The translations under genes and the position numbers were made by a program. The notes beneath the pieces were generated by a model that saw only the letters and a program-made list of their open reading frames with translations, ran no database searches and was not told the origin of the DNA. A stretch of DNA of 64,000 nucleotides, taken from assembly GCF_900111175.1 (NCBI RefSeq), contig NZ_FOGI01000013.1:62001-126000 (forward strand), in the 5' to 3' direction. This document shows, one piece after another, positions 17,573 through 28,146 of the stretch (the stretch's first letter is position 1; the number at the start of each line of letters is the position of its first letter). This DNA comes from Actinokineospora terrae (lineage in GTDB: Bacteria > Actinomycetota > Actinomycetes > Mycobacteriales > Pseudonocardiaceae).

Positions 17573-18439
17573 TCACTTCAGCAGGTGCGCGTAGCTGTCC
17601 GGATTCGCGCGCAGGAATTCGACGAGCGTCTGCGCGGGGCGTCCCGTGATCCGCTCGACGGTGTCGGAAACGGTAGCCAGTTCACCGGCGGCGATGGCCG
17701 TGTAAGAGGTCACCCAACCCGCGACCTCGAACTCGGGCGCGTTGTAGTGGGCGCGGGAGGCGTAGGCCTCGTCCTCGGTCTCTTCCACGTACCGGACCTC
17801 GCGCCCGGTGATGTCGGTGAGGATCTTGGCGCCCTCGGCGAAGGTAATGGCCTCTGGGCCGGTGACGTCGAGCACCTGACCGTCGTGCGCGGGGTCGACC
17901 AGCACCTCGGCGGCGACCGCGGCCACGTCGTCGAGCGCCACGACGCTGACCCTGCCGTCGCCCGCAGGACCCTGGATGACGCCGCCCGCGCCCGCCATGG
18001 CCGGGATCCCGGAGGCGTACATGCTGTCGCGCAGCACCACGAACGGCACCCCGGTGGCCTTGAGGTGCTGCTCGGTGTGCCAGTGGTCCTGGCCGAAGGT
18101 GAAGGTGCAGTCAGGCGCGGCCCCGAGGAACGACGTGTAGACGATCCTGCCCACCCCAGCGGCAACCGCGGCGTCGATGGCCGTGGTGTGCTCGTGGACG
18201 CGATTCGCCGCCTCACGCGCGGACACGAGCAGAAGCGTGTCCGCGCCTGTCAGGGCTGCCTGGAGCGCGGGCCCGTTGGCGTACTCGGCGCCCTGGACGT
18301 TGGTGGCGCCGGGGAGGTCAGGTAGGGCACTCGGGTCCCGCGCGAGCAGGTGCAGGGTGGTGCCCTTGTCGCTGAGCAGGCGGGCGACCCTACCGCCGAT
18401 GTTTCCCGTCGCACCGGTCACCGCGATGATGGGGCTCAT
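17573..18439 (-). CDS. NmrA-type NAD(P)-binding reductase
   Basis: 288 residues of the atypical short-chain dehydrogenase class. The N-terminal Rossmann motif is GATGNIGG, followed by LLLVSARE and GRIVYTSFLGAAP. The usual YxxxK catalytic pair of classic SDRs is not visible, and the C-terminal half (ITGREVRYVEETEDEAYA, GWVTSYTAIAAGE) matches NmrA/quinone-oxidoreductase-2-like proteins. Substrate unknown. It has a GAGGAGG ribosome site, stands alone, and is divergent from the secreted protease. The 183 bases between the two genes show no further gene. Confidence 0.85.
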   Translation of the reverse strand: MSPIIAVTGATGNIGGRVARLLSDKGTTLHLLARDPSALPDLPGATNVQGAEYANGPALQAALTGADTLLLVSAREAANRVHEHTTAIDAAVAAGVGRIVYTSFLGAAPDCTFTFGQDHWHTEQHLKATGVPFVVLRDSMYASGIPAMAGAGGVIQGPAGDGRVSVVALDDVAAVAAEVLVDPAHDGQVLDVTGPEAITFAEGAKILTDITGREVRYVEETEDEAYASRAHYNAPEFEVAGWVTSYTAIAAGELATVSDTVERITGRPAQTLVEFLRANPDSYAHLLK

Positions 18440-18622
18440 CCATCCTCCTCATGCTCGATGGGCACCAGCATGCCTGACCTGCGCGGATGCCGGTCGACCG
18501 GGGGTGTTTCAGTTGATTCCCGTTATTTCGGTGACGGGCTTTATAGCGCTGAACAGCGGCTGTGTCGCGGTCGGTAAACGGCGATTATCGGTGGTCCCTG
18601 CTTCTGCCGCGAGGAGTCCACT

Positions 18623-19738
18623 GTGAAACGCGCGTATTCCGTGCTGGGCGCATTGTTGTTGCTTCCGCTGATTCCCGTACCCGCCGCCGCCGAGGTCGGG
18701 TGGCTCGGTGGGGCTACCTCGACCGGGTGGTCGGCGGTGGCCGGGCCCGGTCCGGGGGCACGCTCGCCGGGGACCGCGAACGGGTACTACTACCCGAACG
18801 CGCCCATCTCGGTGCGGTTCGAGTCGGGCAAGTACTCGTTGAGCGACCCGAGCAGTGTGCTGTTCTGCGGCATCCAGGGCAACGGCCCGGTCACCAACGG
18901 CACCGGTGTGTTCGGCAACCGCTCCGGCACCGACCTGACCACCGCGTGCGCCGACGGGTACTACGCCGCGCAGCAGTTCGGCGGGATGCTGCGCGACTGG
19001 CTCGGGCGTGACGGCCTGGACGGCAAGGGCAAGTGGGCGCCGATGTTCGTCGGCATGACCGCCGTCAACGCGTACTGGAACGGCCACACCGCCAACTTCG
19101 GCCGCACCAAGGACGGCGCCAGGCAGTTGGTGAACCTGGAGATCGTCGCCCACGAGTTCGCCCACGGCGTCTTCCAGCACACCCCGGGCGGCTTCGACGG
19201 CGGCGCCCAGACCTACCAGCTCAACGAGGCCAGCAGCGACATCATGGGCGCCCTCACCGAGCACTACGCCAACAACCCCAACGACCCGCCCGACTACCTG
19301 GTGGCCAACGAGTCCAACCCCCTCGGCCGCGGCCCCGAACGCGTCATGTACCAACCCTCCCTAGGCCCCCGCGACGAACCCGACTGCTACCTCCCCAACA
19401 TGAACTCCATAGAGGTCCACGACGGCGCGGGCCCCGCCAACCACTTCTTCTACCTACTGGCGGAAGGCTCAACACCGGCAGGTAAGCCCGCCAGCCCCAT
19501 CTGCGCGGGAGGCCCACCTTCGGTGACAGGCATAGGAATCCGCGACGCAGGCAAGATCTGGATGCAGGCCCTCTTGCTCAAGAAGCCCTCTTGGACCTAC
19601 ACCGACGCCCGCACAGCCACCCTCAACGCCACCCGCCAGCTCTACCCCACCGACTGCCCCAAACTAACCACAGTCCGCAACGCCTGGAACGCCGTATCCG
19701 TCCCCGCCGGCACCGGTGAACCCACCTGCCTCACGTAA
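18623..19738 (+). CDS. Secreted M4 (thermolysin)-like metalloprotease without propeptide
   Basis: 371 residues with a signal peptide (LGALLLLPLIPVPAAAE). The zinc site is complete: H177-E178-x-x-H181 in HEFAH and the third ligand E202 in NEASSDIMGAL, the thermolysin spacing. The active-site histidine is probably in HDGAGPANHFFYLLAEG. M4 proteases normally carry an N-terminal FTP/PepSY propeptide of about 200 residues; here the catalytic part begins about 60 residues after the signal. The GTG start has a GAGGAG ribosome site. It probably degrades protein outside the cell. Confidence 0.85.
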   Translation: MKRAYSVLGALLLLPLIPVPAAAEVGWLGGATSTGWSAVAGPGPGARSPGTANGYYYPNAPISVRFESGKYSLSDPSSVLFCGIQGNGPVTNGTGVFGNRSGTDLTTACADGYYAAQQFGGMLRDWLGRDGLDGKGKWAPMFVGMTAVNAYWNGHTANFGRTKDGARQLVNLEIVAHEFAHGVFQHTPGGFDGGAQTYQLNEASSDIMGALTEHYANNPNDPPDYLVANESNPLGRGPERVMYQPSLGPRDEPDCYLPNMNSIEVHDGAGPANHFFYLLAEGSTPAGKPASPICAGGPPSVTGIGIRDAGKIWMQALLLKKPSWTYTDARTATLNATRQLYPTDCPKLTTVRNAWNAVSVPAGTGEPTCLT

Positions 19739-19753
19739 GCCCCACACCAACCC

Positions 19754-19791
19754 CGTGGTCGGCGTTCACTCCCCAGCGAGCGCCGACCACG
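19754..19791. terminator. Bidirectional hairpin between protease and CDF genes
   Basis: CGTGGTCGGCG pairs exactly with CGCCGACCACG, an 11-bp stem with a 16-base loop, between convergent genes ending at 19738 and 19813. Confidence 0.75.
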
Positions 19792-19812
19792 ACCCGTCCC
19801 CAGTCGCCGCGT

Positions 19813-20481
19813 TCAGCAGCAATGGTGACCGCGCCAAGCCTCGCGCCCTTCCCTGACCGCGACAGCGGCGATGATCAGAGCGACCAGCGGATCAGCCCAG
19901 GTCCAACCGAAGAGAGAGTTGAGCAGGAGCCCGATCAACAACGCAGCGGACAGGTAGGTGCACAGGAGCGTCTGCTTGGAGTCCGCGACGGCGCTGGCGG
20001 AGCCGAGTTCACGGCCCGCCCGTCGTTGGGCCGCGGACAGGAACGGCATGACCAGGAGTGACACCGCCGCCAGCGCGATCCCCACAGTGGAGTGGTCAGC
20101 GGCATCGGCCCCGACCAGGGCGCGCACGGACTCGACGGTCACGTAGGCGGCCAACGCGAAGAACGACACCGCGATGACCTTCAGCGCCGTCCGCTCCCGC
20201 GCCTCGGGACGCGCGCCCGAGAACTGCCAGGCCACGGCCGTTGCCGAGGCGACCTCGATGATGGAGTCCAGGCCGAAGCCGACGAGGGCGGTGGAGGAGG
20301 CGATCTTGCCCGCGGTGATCGCGATGACCGACTCGACCACGTTGTAGGTGATCGTCGCGGCCACCAGCAGTCGTACCCGGCGGGCGAGCGCCGCCCGTCG
20401 TTGAGGATCCGGGCCGGCCGCGGGGGCGCAGCACCCGTCCGAGCAGTTCGGGGCAGGAGTGGTCGACGGCTCGACGTTCAC
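19813..20481 (-). CDS. Cation diffusion facilitator-like membrane transporter
   Basis: 222 residues with about six membrane segments. It starts with a Cys-rich tail (NCSDGCCAP) that may hold metal. It contains ALVGFGLDSIIEVASA (CDF segment II, with the expected Asp) and SASAVADSKQTLLCTYLS (segment V). It ends at a His/Cys-rich GHHCC and lacks the long C-terminal cytosolic domain of classic CDF pumps. The GTG start overlaps the stop of cmtR by 4 bases. I infer efflux of the metal sensed by CmtR, probably cadmium, lead or zinc. Confidence 0.82.
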   Translation of the reverse strand: MNVEPSTTPAPNCSDGCCAPAAGPDPQRRAALARRVRLLVAATITYNVVESVIAITAGKIASSTALVGFGLDSIIEVASATAVAWQFSGARPEARERTALKVIAVSFFALAAYVTVESVRALVGADAADHSTVGIALAAVSLLVMPFLSAAQRRAGRELGSASAVADSKQTLLCTYLSAALLIGLLLNSLFGWTWADPLVALIIAAVAVREGREAWRGHHCC

Positions 20482-20810
20482 GTGCTCGCCCCGACTTCGT
20501 TGAGGCAGGGCTGGGTCGTGTCGACGGCGAGCACCACCTTGACCAACTCGCTCAACGCCCGCGCCAGGTGTTCGTCAGCCAGGGCGTAGTGGACCTGGCG
20601 GCCCTCGTAGGTGGCGACGACCAGTCCGCACCCCCGCAGGCAGGAGAGGTGGTTGGAGACGTTGGACCGAGTCAGGCCCAGGTGTTCGGCGAGCTGAGCG
20701 GGGTAGCTGATCCCGTCCACCAGGCCCACCAGGATTCGGCACCGGGTCGGATCCGCCAATGCCTTGCCCAGCCGGGCCAGCGCGTCCTCGCGCGTCTCAC
20801 ACTTCACCAT
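20478..20810 (-). CDS. cmtR: CmtR-type ArsR/SmtB metal sensor (Cd/Pb)
   Basis: 110 residues, closely resembling mycobacterial CmtR as I know it: the N-terminus KCETREDALARLGKALADPTRCRIL, the recognition-helix region LGLTRSNVSNHLSCLRGCGLV and the tail VDTTQPCLNE. The cysteines in LSCLRGCG and the C-terminal Cys are those used by CmtR to bind Cd(II)/Pb(II). Such sensors repress their operon until metal binds. The gene is first in a two-gene operon with the CDF transporter, and an inverted repeat lies 12 bases upstream of its ATG. Confidence 0.92.
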   Translation of the reverse strand: MVKCETREDALARLGKALADPTRCRILVGLVDGISYPAQLAEHLGLTRSNVSNHLSCLRGCGLVVATYEGRQVHYALADEHLARALSELVKVVLAVDTTQPCLNEVGAST

Positions 20811-20821
20811 GGCCGCGACTG

Positions 20822-20837
20822 TACAGCGGTGGCTGTA
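20822..20837. promoter_or_regulatory. Probable CmtR operator
   Basis: TACAGC and GCTGTA form a perfect 6-bp inverted repeat around GGTG, 12-27 bases before the cmtR start, which is the expected place for an ArsR/SmtB repressor site. Assignment to CmtR is inferred from position and symmetry. Confidence 0.6.
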
Positions 20838-20892
20838 TCGATCGTCAGAGGTGTCACCCGAGCCGACTGCCGTTGTTGGTGGGGAGTGGTGG

Positions 20893-23427
20893 TCACTGGG
20901 GTGCCACGGGCAGGGAGATCACGATGGTAAGGCCGCCGCCGGGGGTGTCTTCGGCGGTGAGGGTGCCGGTCATGGCTTCGGTGAAGCCCTTGGCGACGCT
21001 GAGGCCTAGGCCGGTGCCGGGGGTGTTGTCGCGGTCGCCCAGGCGTTGGAAGGGGGCGAAGACGGTGGTTGCGGTGTTCTTGGGGAGGCCGCGGCCGTGG
21101 TCGACGACGCGGAGTTCCACGCGGTCGCGGTAGGTGCTGGCGCGGATGGCGATCTCGGGTTCGTCGACTTCCCGGCGCGGGGTCAGGCGGCCGTGGCGCA
21201 GGGCGTTGTCGATGACGTTGGCCACGACGCGTTCCAGCAGGCCGATGTCGGCGACCACCGGCGGCAGGTGCTCAGGCACGTCCACCGCCAACAGGTCCCG
21301 CTCGTCAATGCCCGCCAACGCCCGAGCGACGGCCTCGTCATACGTGACCGCTCGCAGCTGCGGTGCGACCGCGCCGGTCGCCAGCCGGGAGGAGTCGAGC
21401 AGGTTGTCGATGAGCCCGGTCAGCCGGTCGGCGGAGATCTCCACTGTTTCCAGCAGGTCCGCGGTGTCCTGTTCGGACAGCACCAGGTCGGGCGTGCGCA
21501 GGCTGCCGACCGCGGCCTTGATGGACGTCAGCGGCGTGCGCAGGTCGTGCCCCACCGCCGAGAGCAGCGCGGTGCGCAGCTCGGTGGTCTCGGCCCGCCG
21601 CCGCGCCTGCTCGGTCTCGGTCGCCATCCGCTGCTGCCGCAACGCCACCAGTGCCTGCCCGGCGGCCGCCTCCACCGCGCGCTGATCACTGGCAGGTAGA
21701 GCACGCCCACGCAGGGCCAGCTGCACGTCCGCGGTCACCGGCACGTTCACGTCGGCGTCCTCGGGCTGATCACACGGCCGCGGACCGACGCACGCGACCC
21801 GACTCCACGCGCCGCCGCTGCGTTCGAGCAAGGCGACGGACTCCAGGCTGAAGTTCTCCCGCACCTCCTCCAACAGCCGCTCCAGCGGGTGCGGACTCGT
21901 CAGCACCGTCCGGGCATAAGAGGCCAGCAGCTCGGCCTCGGTGCGCGTCCGGGCGCCCTGCTCGGCCAACCGGGCCGCCCGGTCCACGACGAGCGCGACC
22001 AGGACCGCGACGATGAGCATCGCGATCAGCGTGACCAGGTTCTCCGGAGTGTTGACCGACAGGCTGTAGTACGGCTCGGTGAAGAAGAAGTTCAACAGCC
22101 CCGCCCCGAGCAGGGCAGCCCCGACCGCGGGCCCCAGCCCGCCCACCAGCGCGACGACCACCGTGGCCAGGAAGAACCCGATGAGGTCCGTGGAGAACGC
22201 CACCTCGCCGCGGGTGAGCAGCCCGATGCCGGTGACCGCGAACGGCAGGACCAGCGCCAACGCCCACCCCAGCAGCCTGCGCGACCCGGACAGCGCGTTG
22301 GTGCCGACCTTCCAGCGGCGGGCCCGGCGCGCCTGGTCGTGGGTGACCATGTGCACATCGATCGAGCCGGACTCCCGCACGACGGCCGAGCCGATGCCCT
22401 CGTCGAACGCCCGCGCCACCCTCGACCGCCGCGACGTGCCGAGCACGAGCTGGGTGGCGTTCACGCCCCTGGCGAAGTCCAGCAGCGCGCTCGGGACGTC
22501 GTCGCCGACCACGCTGTGGAAGGTCGCGCCCACGTCCTCGGTGGTCTTGCGGAACCTGGCCACCGACTCCGGGGACGGCCCGGCGAGACCGTCGCCGCGC
22601 ATGACGTGCACGACCATCAGCTCCGCCCCGGCCCGCACGGCGATCCGCCGCGCCCGCCGGATGAGGGTCTCGCTCTCCGGGCCACCGGTGATGGAGACGA
22701 CGACGCGCTCGCGCGCCTCCCAGGTGTCGGTGATGCGCTGCTCGGCGCGGTAGCGCTGCAACGCGACGTCGACCTGGTCGGCGACCCACAGCAGCGCCAG
22801 CTCGCGCAGCGCCGTCAGGTTCCCCACCCGGAAGTAGTTGCCCAGCGCCGCGTCGATCTTGTGGGCGGCGTAGACGTTGCCGTGCGCGAGCCGCCGTCGA
22901 AGCGCCTCCGGGGTGAGGTCGACCAGCTCGACCTGCTCGGCGCGGCGCACCACCGCGTCCGGCACGGTCTCCTGCTGCTCGACGCCGGTGATGCGCGCGA
23001 CGACGTCGTTGAGCGACTCCAGGTGCTGCACGTTCACCGTCGACAGCACGTCGATCCCGGCGGCCAGCAGCTCCTCGACGTCCTGCCAGCGCTTCGCGTT
23101 GCGGGACCCCGGCACGTTGGTGTGCGCCAGCTCGTCGACCACGGCGACCTCGGGCGCGCGGGCCAGCAGCGCGTCGACGTCCATCTCCGCGAACTCACGA
23201 CCCCGGTGGCGCACCTGGGCGCGGGGCAGCACCTCCAACCCGGCCACCAGCTGCGCGGTCTTCTCCCGACCGTGCGTCTCGACCAGGCCGACCACCACGT
23301 CGGTGCCGCGTTCCCGGCGCCGGTGCGCCTCCCCGAGCATCGCGAAGGTCTTGCCGACGCCGGGCGCCGCGCCCAGGTAGATCCGCAGTTCGCCGCGGTT
23401 GCGCTCGTCCATCTCGTCCACTCCCAC
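20893..23427 (-). CDS. kdpD: Potassium sensor histidine kinase KdpD
   Basis: 844 residues with the full KdpD layout: an N-terminal KdpD domain with Walker A GAAPGVGKTF (about 20-30) and DELAHTNVPGSRN; a USP-like domain (about 250-370); four close membrane segments (about 390-490) containing NFFFTEPYYSLSVNTPENL; a GAF-like part; then the histidine kinase core with SAVGHDLRTPLTSI and the ATPase motifs NVIDNALRHG and GTGLGLSVAKGF. It senses potassium or ionic stress and phosphorylates KdpE to switch on kdpFABC. No kdpE lies downstream: the next gene is cmtR. The start may be GTG 23427, GTG 23421 or ATG 23412. Confidence 0.95.
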   Translation of the reverse strand: MGVDEMDERNRGELRIYLGAAPGVGKTFAMLGEAHRRRERGTDVVVGLVETHGREKTAQLVAGLEVLPRAQVRHRGREFAEMDVDALLARAPEVAVVDELAHTNVPGSRNAKRWQDVEELLAAGIDVLSTVNVQHLESLNDVVARITGVEQQETVPDAVVRRAEQVELVDLTPEALRRRLAHGNVYAAHKIDAALGNYFRVGNLTALRELALLWVADQVDVALQRYRAEQRITDTWEARERVVVSITGGPESETLIRRARRIAVRAGAELMVVHVMRGDGLAGPSPESVARFRKTTEDVGATFHSVVGDDVPSALLDFARGVNATQLVLGTSRRSRVARAFDEGIGSAVVRESGSIDVHMVTHDQARRARRWKVGTNALSGSRRLLGWALALVLPFAVTGIGLLTRGEVAFSTDLIGFFLATVVVALVGGLGPAVGAALLGAGLLNFFFTEPYYSLSVNTPENLVTLIAMLIVAVLVALVVDRAARLAEQGARTRTEAELLASYARTVLTSPHPLERLLEEVRENFSLESVALLERSGGAWSRVACVGPRPCDQPEDADVNVPVTADVQLALRGRALPASDQRAVEAAAGQALVALRQQRMATETEQARRRAETTELRTALLSAVGHDLRTPLTSIKAAVGSLRTPDLVLSEQDTADLLETVEISADRLTGLIDNLLDSSRLATGAVAPQLRAVTYDEAVARALAGIDERDLLAVDVPEHLPPVVADIGLLERVVANVIDNALRHGRLTPRREVDEPEIAIRASTYRDRVELRVVDHGRGLPKNTATTVFAPFQRLGDRDNTPGTGLGLSVAKGFTEAMTGTLTAEDTPGGGLTIVISLPVAPQ

Positions 23428-23435
23428 GGCACCCG

Positions 23436-23523
23436 TTCACACAGCGCTGATCCACACAGCGCTGATTCGCACAGCACCGGTCGCGCGGCACCGTTCGCGC
23501 AGTGCTGATCCACACAGCGGCAT
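23436..23523. repeat. Six imperfect 15-bp tandem units between kdpC and kdpD
   Basis: Consecutive units read TTCACACAGCGCTGA, TCCACACAGCGCTGA, TTCGCACAGCACCGG, a 13-base degenerate unit, TTCGCGCAGTGCTGA and TCCACACAGCGGCAT. They fill almost all of the 100 bases between the kdpC stop and the kdpD start. An in-frame stop inside the array shows they are not part of KdpD. They may be a regulator-binding array or a slipped-strand expansion. Confidence 0.7.
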
Positions 23524-23527
23524 GCTG

Positions 23528-24070
23528 TTACCTGGCGGCGTCCAGCGCCCGGTTGAGCGCGGTCACGTTGACCCCCGGCTCGCCCAGGAACCCGGCACCG
23601 CGGCCGTCCGTGTTGCCGGCGACGAGCTCCCGCACCCGATCCTCCGACATGCCGTTCGCCCTGGCCACCCGCGGTACCTGCACCAGCGCGTAGGCGTCGC
23701 TGATGTGCGGGTCGAGCCCCGAGGCCGACGCGGTGACGGCGTCCTGCGGCACCTGGTCCTCCGGCACGCCTTCGCGCTGCGCGATCTCGGCCCGGCGCTG
23801 CGCGACGACCGCGTCGTAGGCCTCGTTCAGCTCGCCCTTGTTGGAGCCGCCGGAGGCCGGGAGCGTCACCGCGGACGGACGGGTGTGGAACCACTGGTCG
23901 CCCTCGCGGTCGATGCCGACCAGCGTGGTGTCCACGGCCTCGGCGTTGGCGTGTAGCCCCTCGATCCGGGACACCGCCCACACCGCGGCCGGGTACAGGA
24001 TGCCGGTGATGAGGGTGAGCACGAGCAGGACGCGCAGTCCCGCGAGTGCCTGCTTGCCGAAGGTGGTCAT
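23528..24070 (-). CDS. kdpC: K(+)-transporting ATPase subunit C
   Basis: 180 residues with one N-terminal membrane anchor (LRVLLVLTLITGILYPAAVWAVSRI) and the KdpC motifs WFHTRPSA, ASGSNKG-like ASGGSNKGEL and DAVTASASGLDPHIS. KdpC stabilises the KdpA-KdpB complex. The start ATG at 24070 lies one base after the kdpB stop; upstream in-frame starts fall inside kdpB. Confidence 0.95.
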   Translation of the reverse strand: MTTFGKQALAGLRVLLVLTLITGILYPAAVWAVSRIEGLHANAEAVDTTLVGIDREGDQWFHTRPSAVTLPASGGSNKGELNEAYDAVVAQRRAEIAQREGVPEDQVPQDAVTASASGLDPHISDAYALVQVPRVARANGMSEDRVRELVAGNTDGRGAGFLGEPGVNVTALNRALDAAR

Positions 24071-24071
24071 G

Positions 24072-26107
<2,036 letters not shown>

Positions 26108-26111
<4 letters not shown>

Positions 26112-27730
26112 AGCAGGGCCTCCGCGATGGGACCGAGGGCGAGAGCGGGGATGAAGGTGAGCGCCGCGACCAGCACGATCGCCCCGGTCAGCAGGGTCGC
26201 GAACAGCGGACCCGTGGTGGGCAGCGTGCCCGCGGTCACCGGGACCTTCTTCTGCCTGGCCAGCGACCCGGCCAGGCACAGCACCGCGATGATGGGGAGG
26301 AACCGGCCCAGCGCCATGCAGACGCCCAGCGACGCCTGGAACCAGTCGCCGGTGACCGTGATGCCCGCGAACGCGCTGCCGTTGTTGTTCGACGCCGACG
26401 CGTAGGCGTAGAGGATCTCGGAGAGCCCATGCGGGCCGGGGTTGTTGAGCGCGCCTTGAGTGCTGGGCAGGATCGCCGCGATACCGGCGCCGATCAGCAC
26501 CACCGTGGGCATCGCGAGGATCGAGACCGCGGCCGCGGTGACCTCGCGGCGACCCAGCTTCTTGCCCAGGTACTCCGGGGTGCGCCCGACCATGAGCCCG
26601 GCCAGGAACATCGCGATGATCGCCATGACCAGGATGCTGTAGAGGCCGGTGCCGACGCCGCCCGGTGTCATCTCGCCGAACAGCATGTTCAGCAGCGTGC
26701 CGCCGCCACCCAGTCCGGTGAAGCTGTCGTGCATCGCGTTGACCGCGCCGGTGGAGGTGGCCGTGGTGGTGTCCGCGAACAGCGCGCTCGACGGGATGCC
26801 GAACCGGGTTTCCTTGCCCTCCAACGGACGCAGGCCGTTCGCCTCGGCGGTCCAGATCACCGCGAGCATCGCCGACCACAGCACGCCCATGACGCCGAGC
26901 AGGACGTGACCCTGCTTGCGGTTGCCGACCATCGTGCCGAAGGTGCGGGTCAGGCAGACCGGGATGAGCAGGATCAGGAAGATCTCGACCAGGTTCGACC
27001 AGCCGTTGGGGTTCTCGAAGGGGTGCGCCGAGTTCGCGTTCAGGACGCCGCCGCCGTTGGTGCCGAGTTCCTTGATCGCCTCCTGCGACGCCACCGGCGC
27101 CGTCGCGACCGTGTGACCGTCCACGGTGACGCCCGACTTCAGGCTCATCACGACACCCGTGGCCACGAGCACGATCGCGAAGAGGGTCGCCACCGGCAGC
27201 AGGATCCGGAGGGTGCCCCGGACCAGGTCGACCCAGAAGTTGCCCAGCCGGTCGGTCTGGTCGCGGGTGAAGCCGCGCACCAACGCGACCGCGACCGCCA
27301 TGCCGACCGCGCCGGACACGAAGTTCTGCACCGTGAGCCCCGCCATCTGCACGGTGTGGCCCATGACGGCCTCGGGGACGTAGGACTGCCAGTTCGTGTT
27401 GGTCACGAAGCTGATCGCGGTGTTGAACGCCATACCCGGCGGGACGTTGCCGCGGCCGAAGTCGAACGGCAGCACCGACTGGACGCGTTGCAGGATGATC
27501 AGCAGGACCACGCCGACGAACGAGAACCCGATCACGGCCTGGGCGTAGGTGCCCCACCGCTGCTCGGAACCCGGGTCGACCCGCGCGGTGCGGTAGATCG
27601 CACGCTCCACCCGCGAGTGCGTGGTCCCGGTGTAGACCCTGGCCATGTAGTCGCCGAACGGCCGGTACACCACGGCCAGGGCGACCAGCAGGAAGCCGAC
27701 CTGGAGCAGGCCCGCGGCGGTCGAGGACAT
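26108..27730 (-). CDS. kdpA: K(+)-transporting ATPase subunit A
   Basis: 540 residues, about ten membrane segments, with the four selectivity-filter-like loops of KdpA (for example ISFVTNTNWQSY, TNGGGVLNANSAHPFENP, and NNNGSAFAG). It is the potassium-conducting subunit of the Kdp pump. The ATG at 27730 overlaps the kdpF stop by one base (TGATG). Confidence 0.97.
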
Positions 27731-27831
27731 CAGAACTTCTCCGGCCTGATCAGCGCGACGAACAGGTACCCGATCAACACCAGGGCGAGCACGCCACCGA
27801 CGGCGTTCGCCACCACACCCGTGCCGCTCAC
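27730..27831 (-). CDS. kdpF: Small Kdp subunit F
   Basis: 33 residues forming one membrane helix (GGVLALVLIGYLFVALIRPEKF). The ending YLFVALIRPEKF is characteristic of KdpF, a small lipid-like stabiliser of the Kdp complex. GTG start at 27831; overlaps kdpA downstream and the small ORF upstream (GTGA). Confidence 0.88.
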   Translation of the reverse strand: MSGTGVVANAVGGVLALVLIGYLFVALIRPEKF

Positions 27832-27911
27832 AACTTCTCCAGACCGCGCACCGTCAACGCCAGCAGCAGGAACACACCGATCAGCAGCAACGCGTAGGCA
27901 AGATCCGCCAC
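27828..27911 (-). CDS. 27-residue membrane peptide leading the kdp operon
   Basis: A GTG at 27911 with a strong GGAAGGGA ribosome site opens a 27-codon frame: VADLAYALLLIGVFLLL then ALTVRGLEKL. It is one membrane helix with a short basic tail. Its TGA overlaps the kdpF GTG (GTGA), the same coupling used by the rest of the operon, which argues that it is translated. It is too short for normal gene calling. It could be a second small Kdp subunit or a translation leader. Confidence 0.65.
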   Translation of the reverse strand: MADLAYALLLIGVFLLLALTVRGLEKL

Positions 27912-27995
27912 GGCGCGCTCCCTTCCGACCTCGAGCGACCCACCCGATGGACCGCGACGCCGGAAGAGTGCACGCCGAACCACCCCGTCCGGCGC

Positions 27996-28050
27996 TGCCT
28001 GACGCGTCCTTGACGCCCCCGACCAGGTCCTTTACGCGACGTTGACGCCC
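27996..28050 (-). promoter_or_regulatory. 23-bp direct repeat upstream of the kdp operon
   Basis: On the minus strand two copies, GGGCGTCAAGGACGCGTC (27996-28018) and GGGCGTCAACGTCGCGTA (28028-28050), agree at 18 of 23 positions and start 32 bases apart, about three helical turns. Both contain GCGTCAA. Position about 85-140 bases before the first kdp ORF suggests binding of a KdpE-type response regulator; that is inference. Confidence 0.5.
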
Positions 28051-28146
28051 GTGCGACCTGGCTCTCACCCACGCCGGGGTGATCCGACTACCGAACGTGA
28101 GGGGCGTGTGCGCGGGTGCGGTGCCCGCGGGTCGAAGCGGGGGAGT

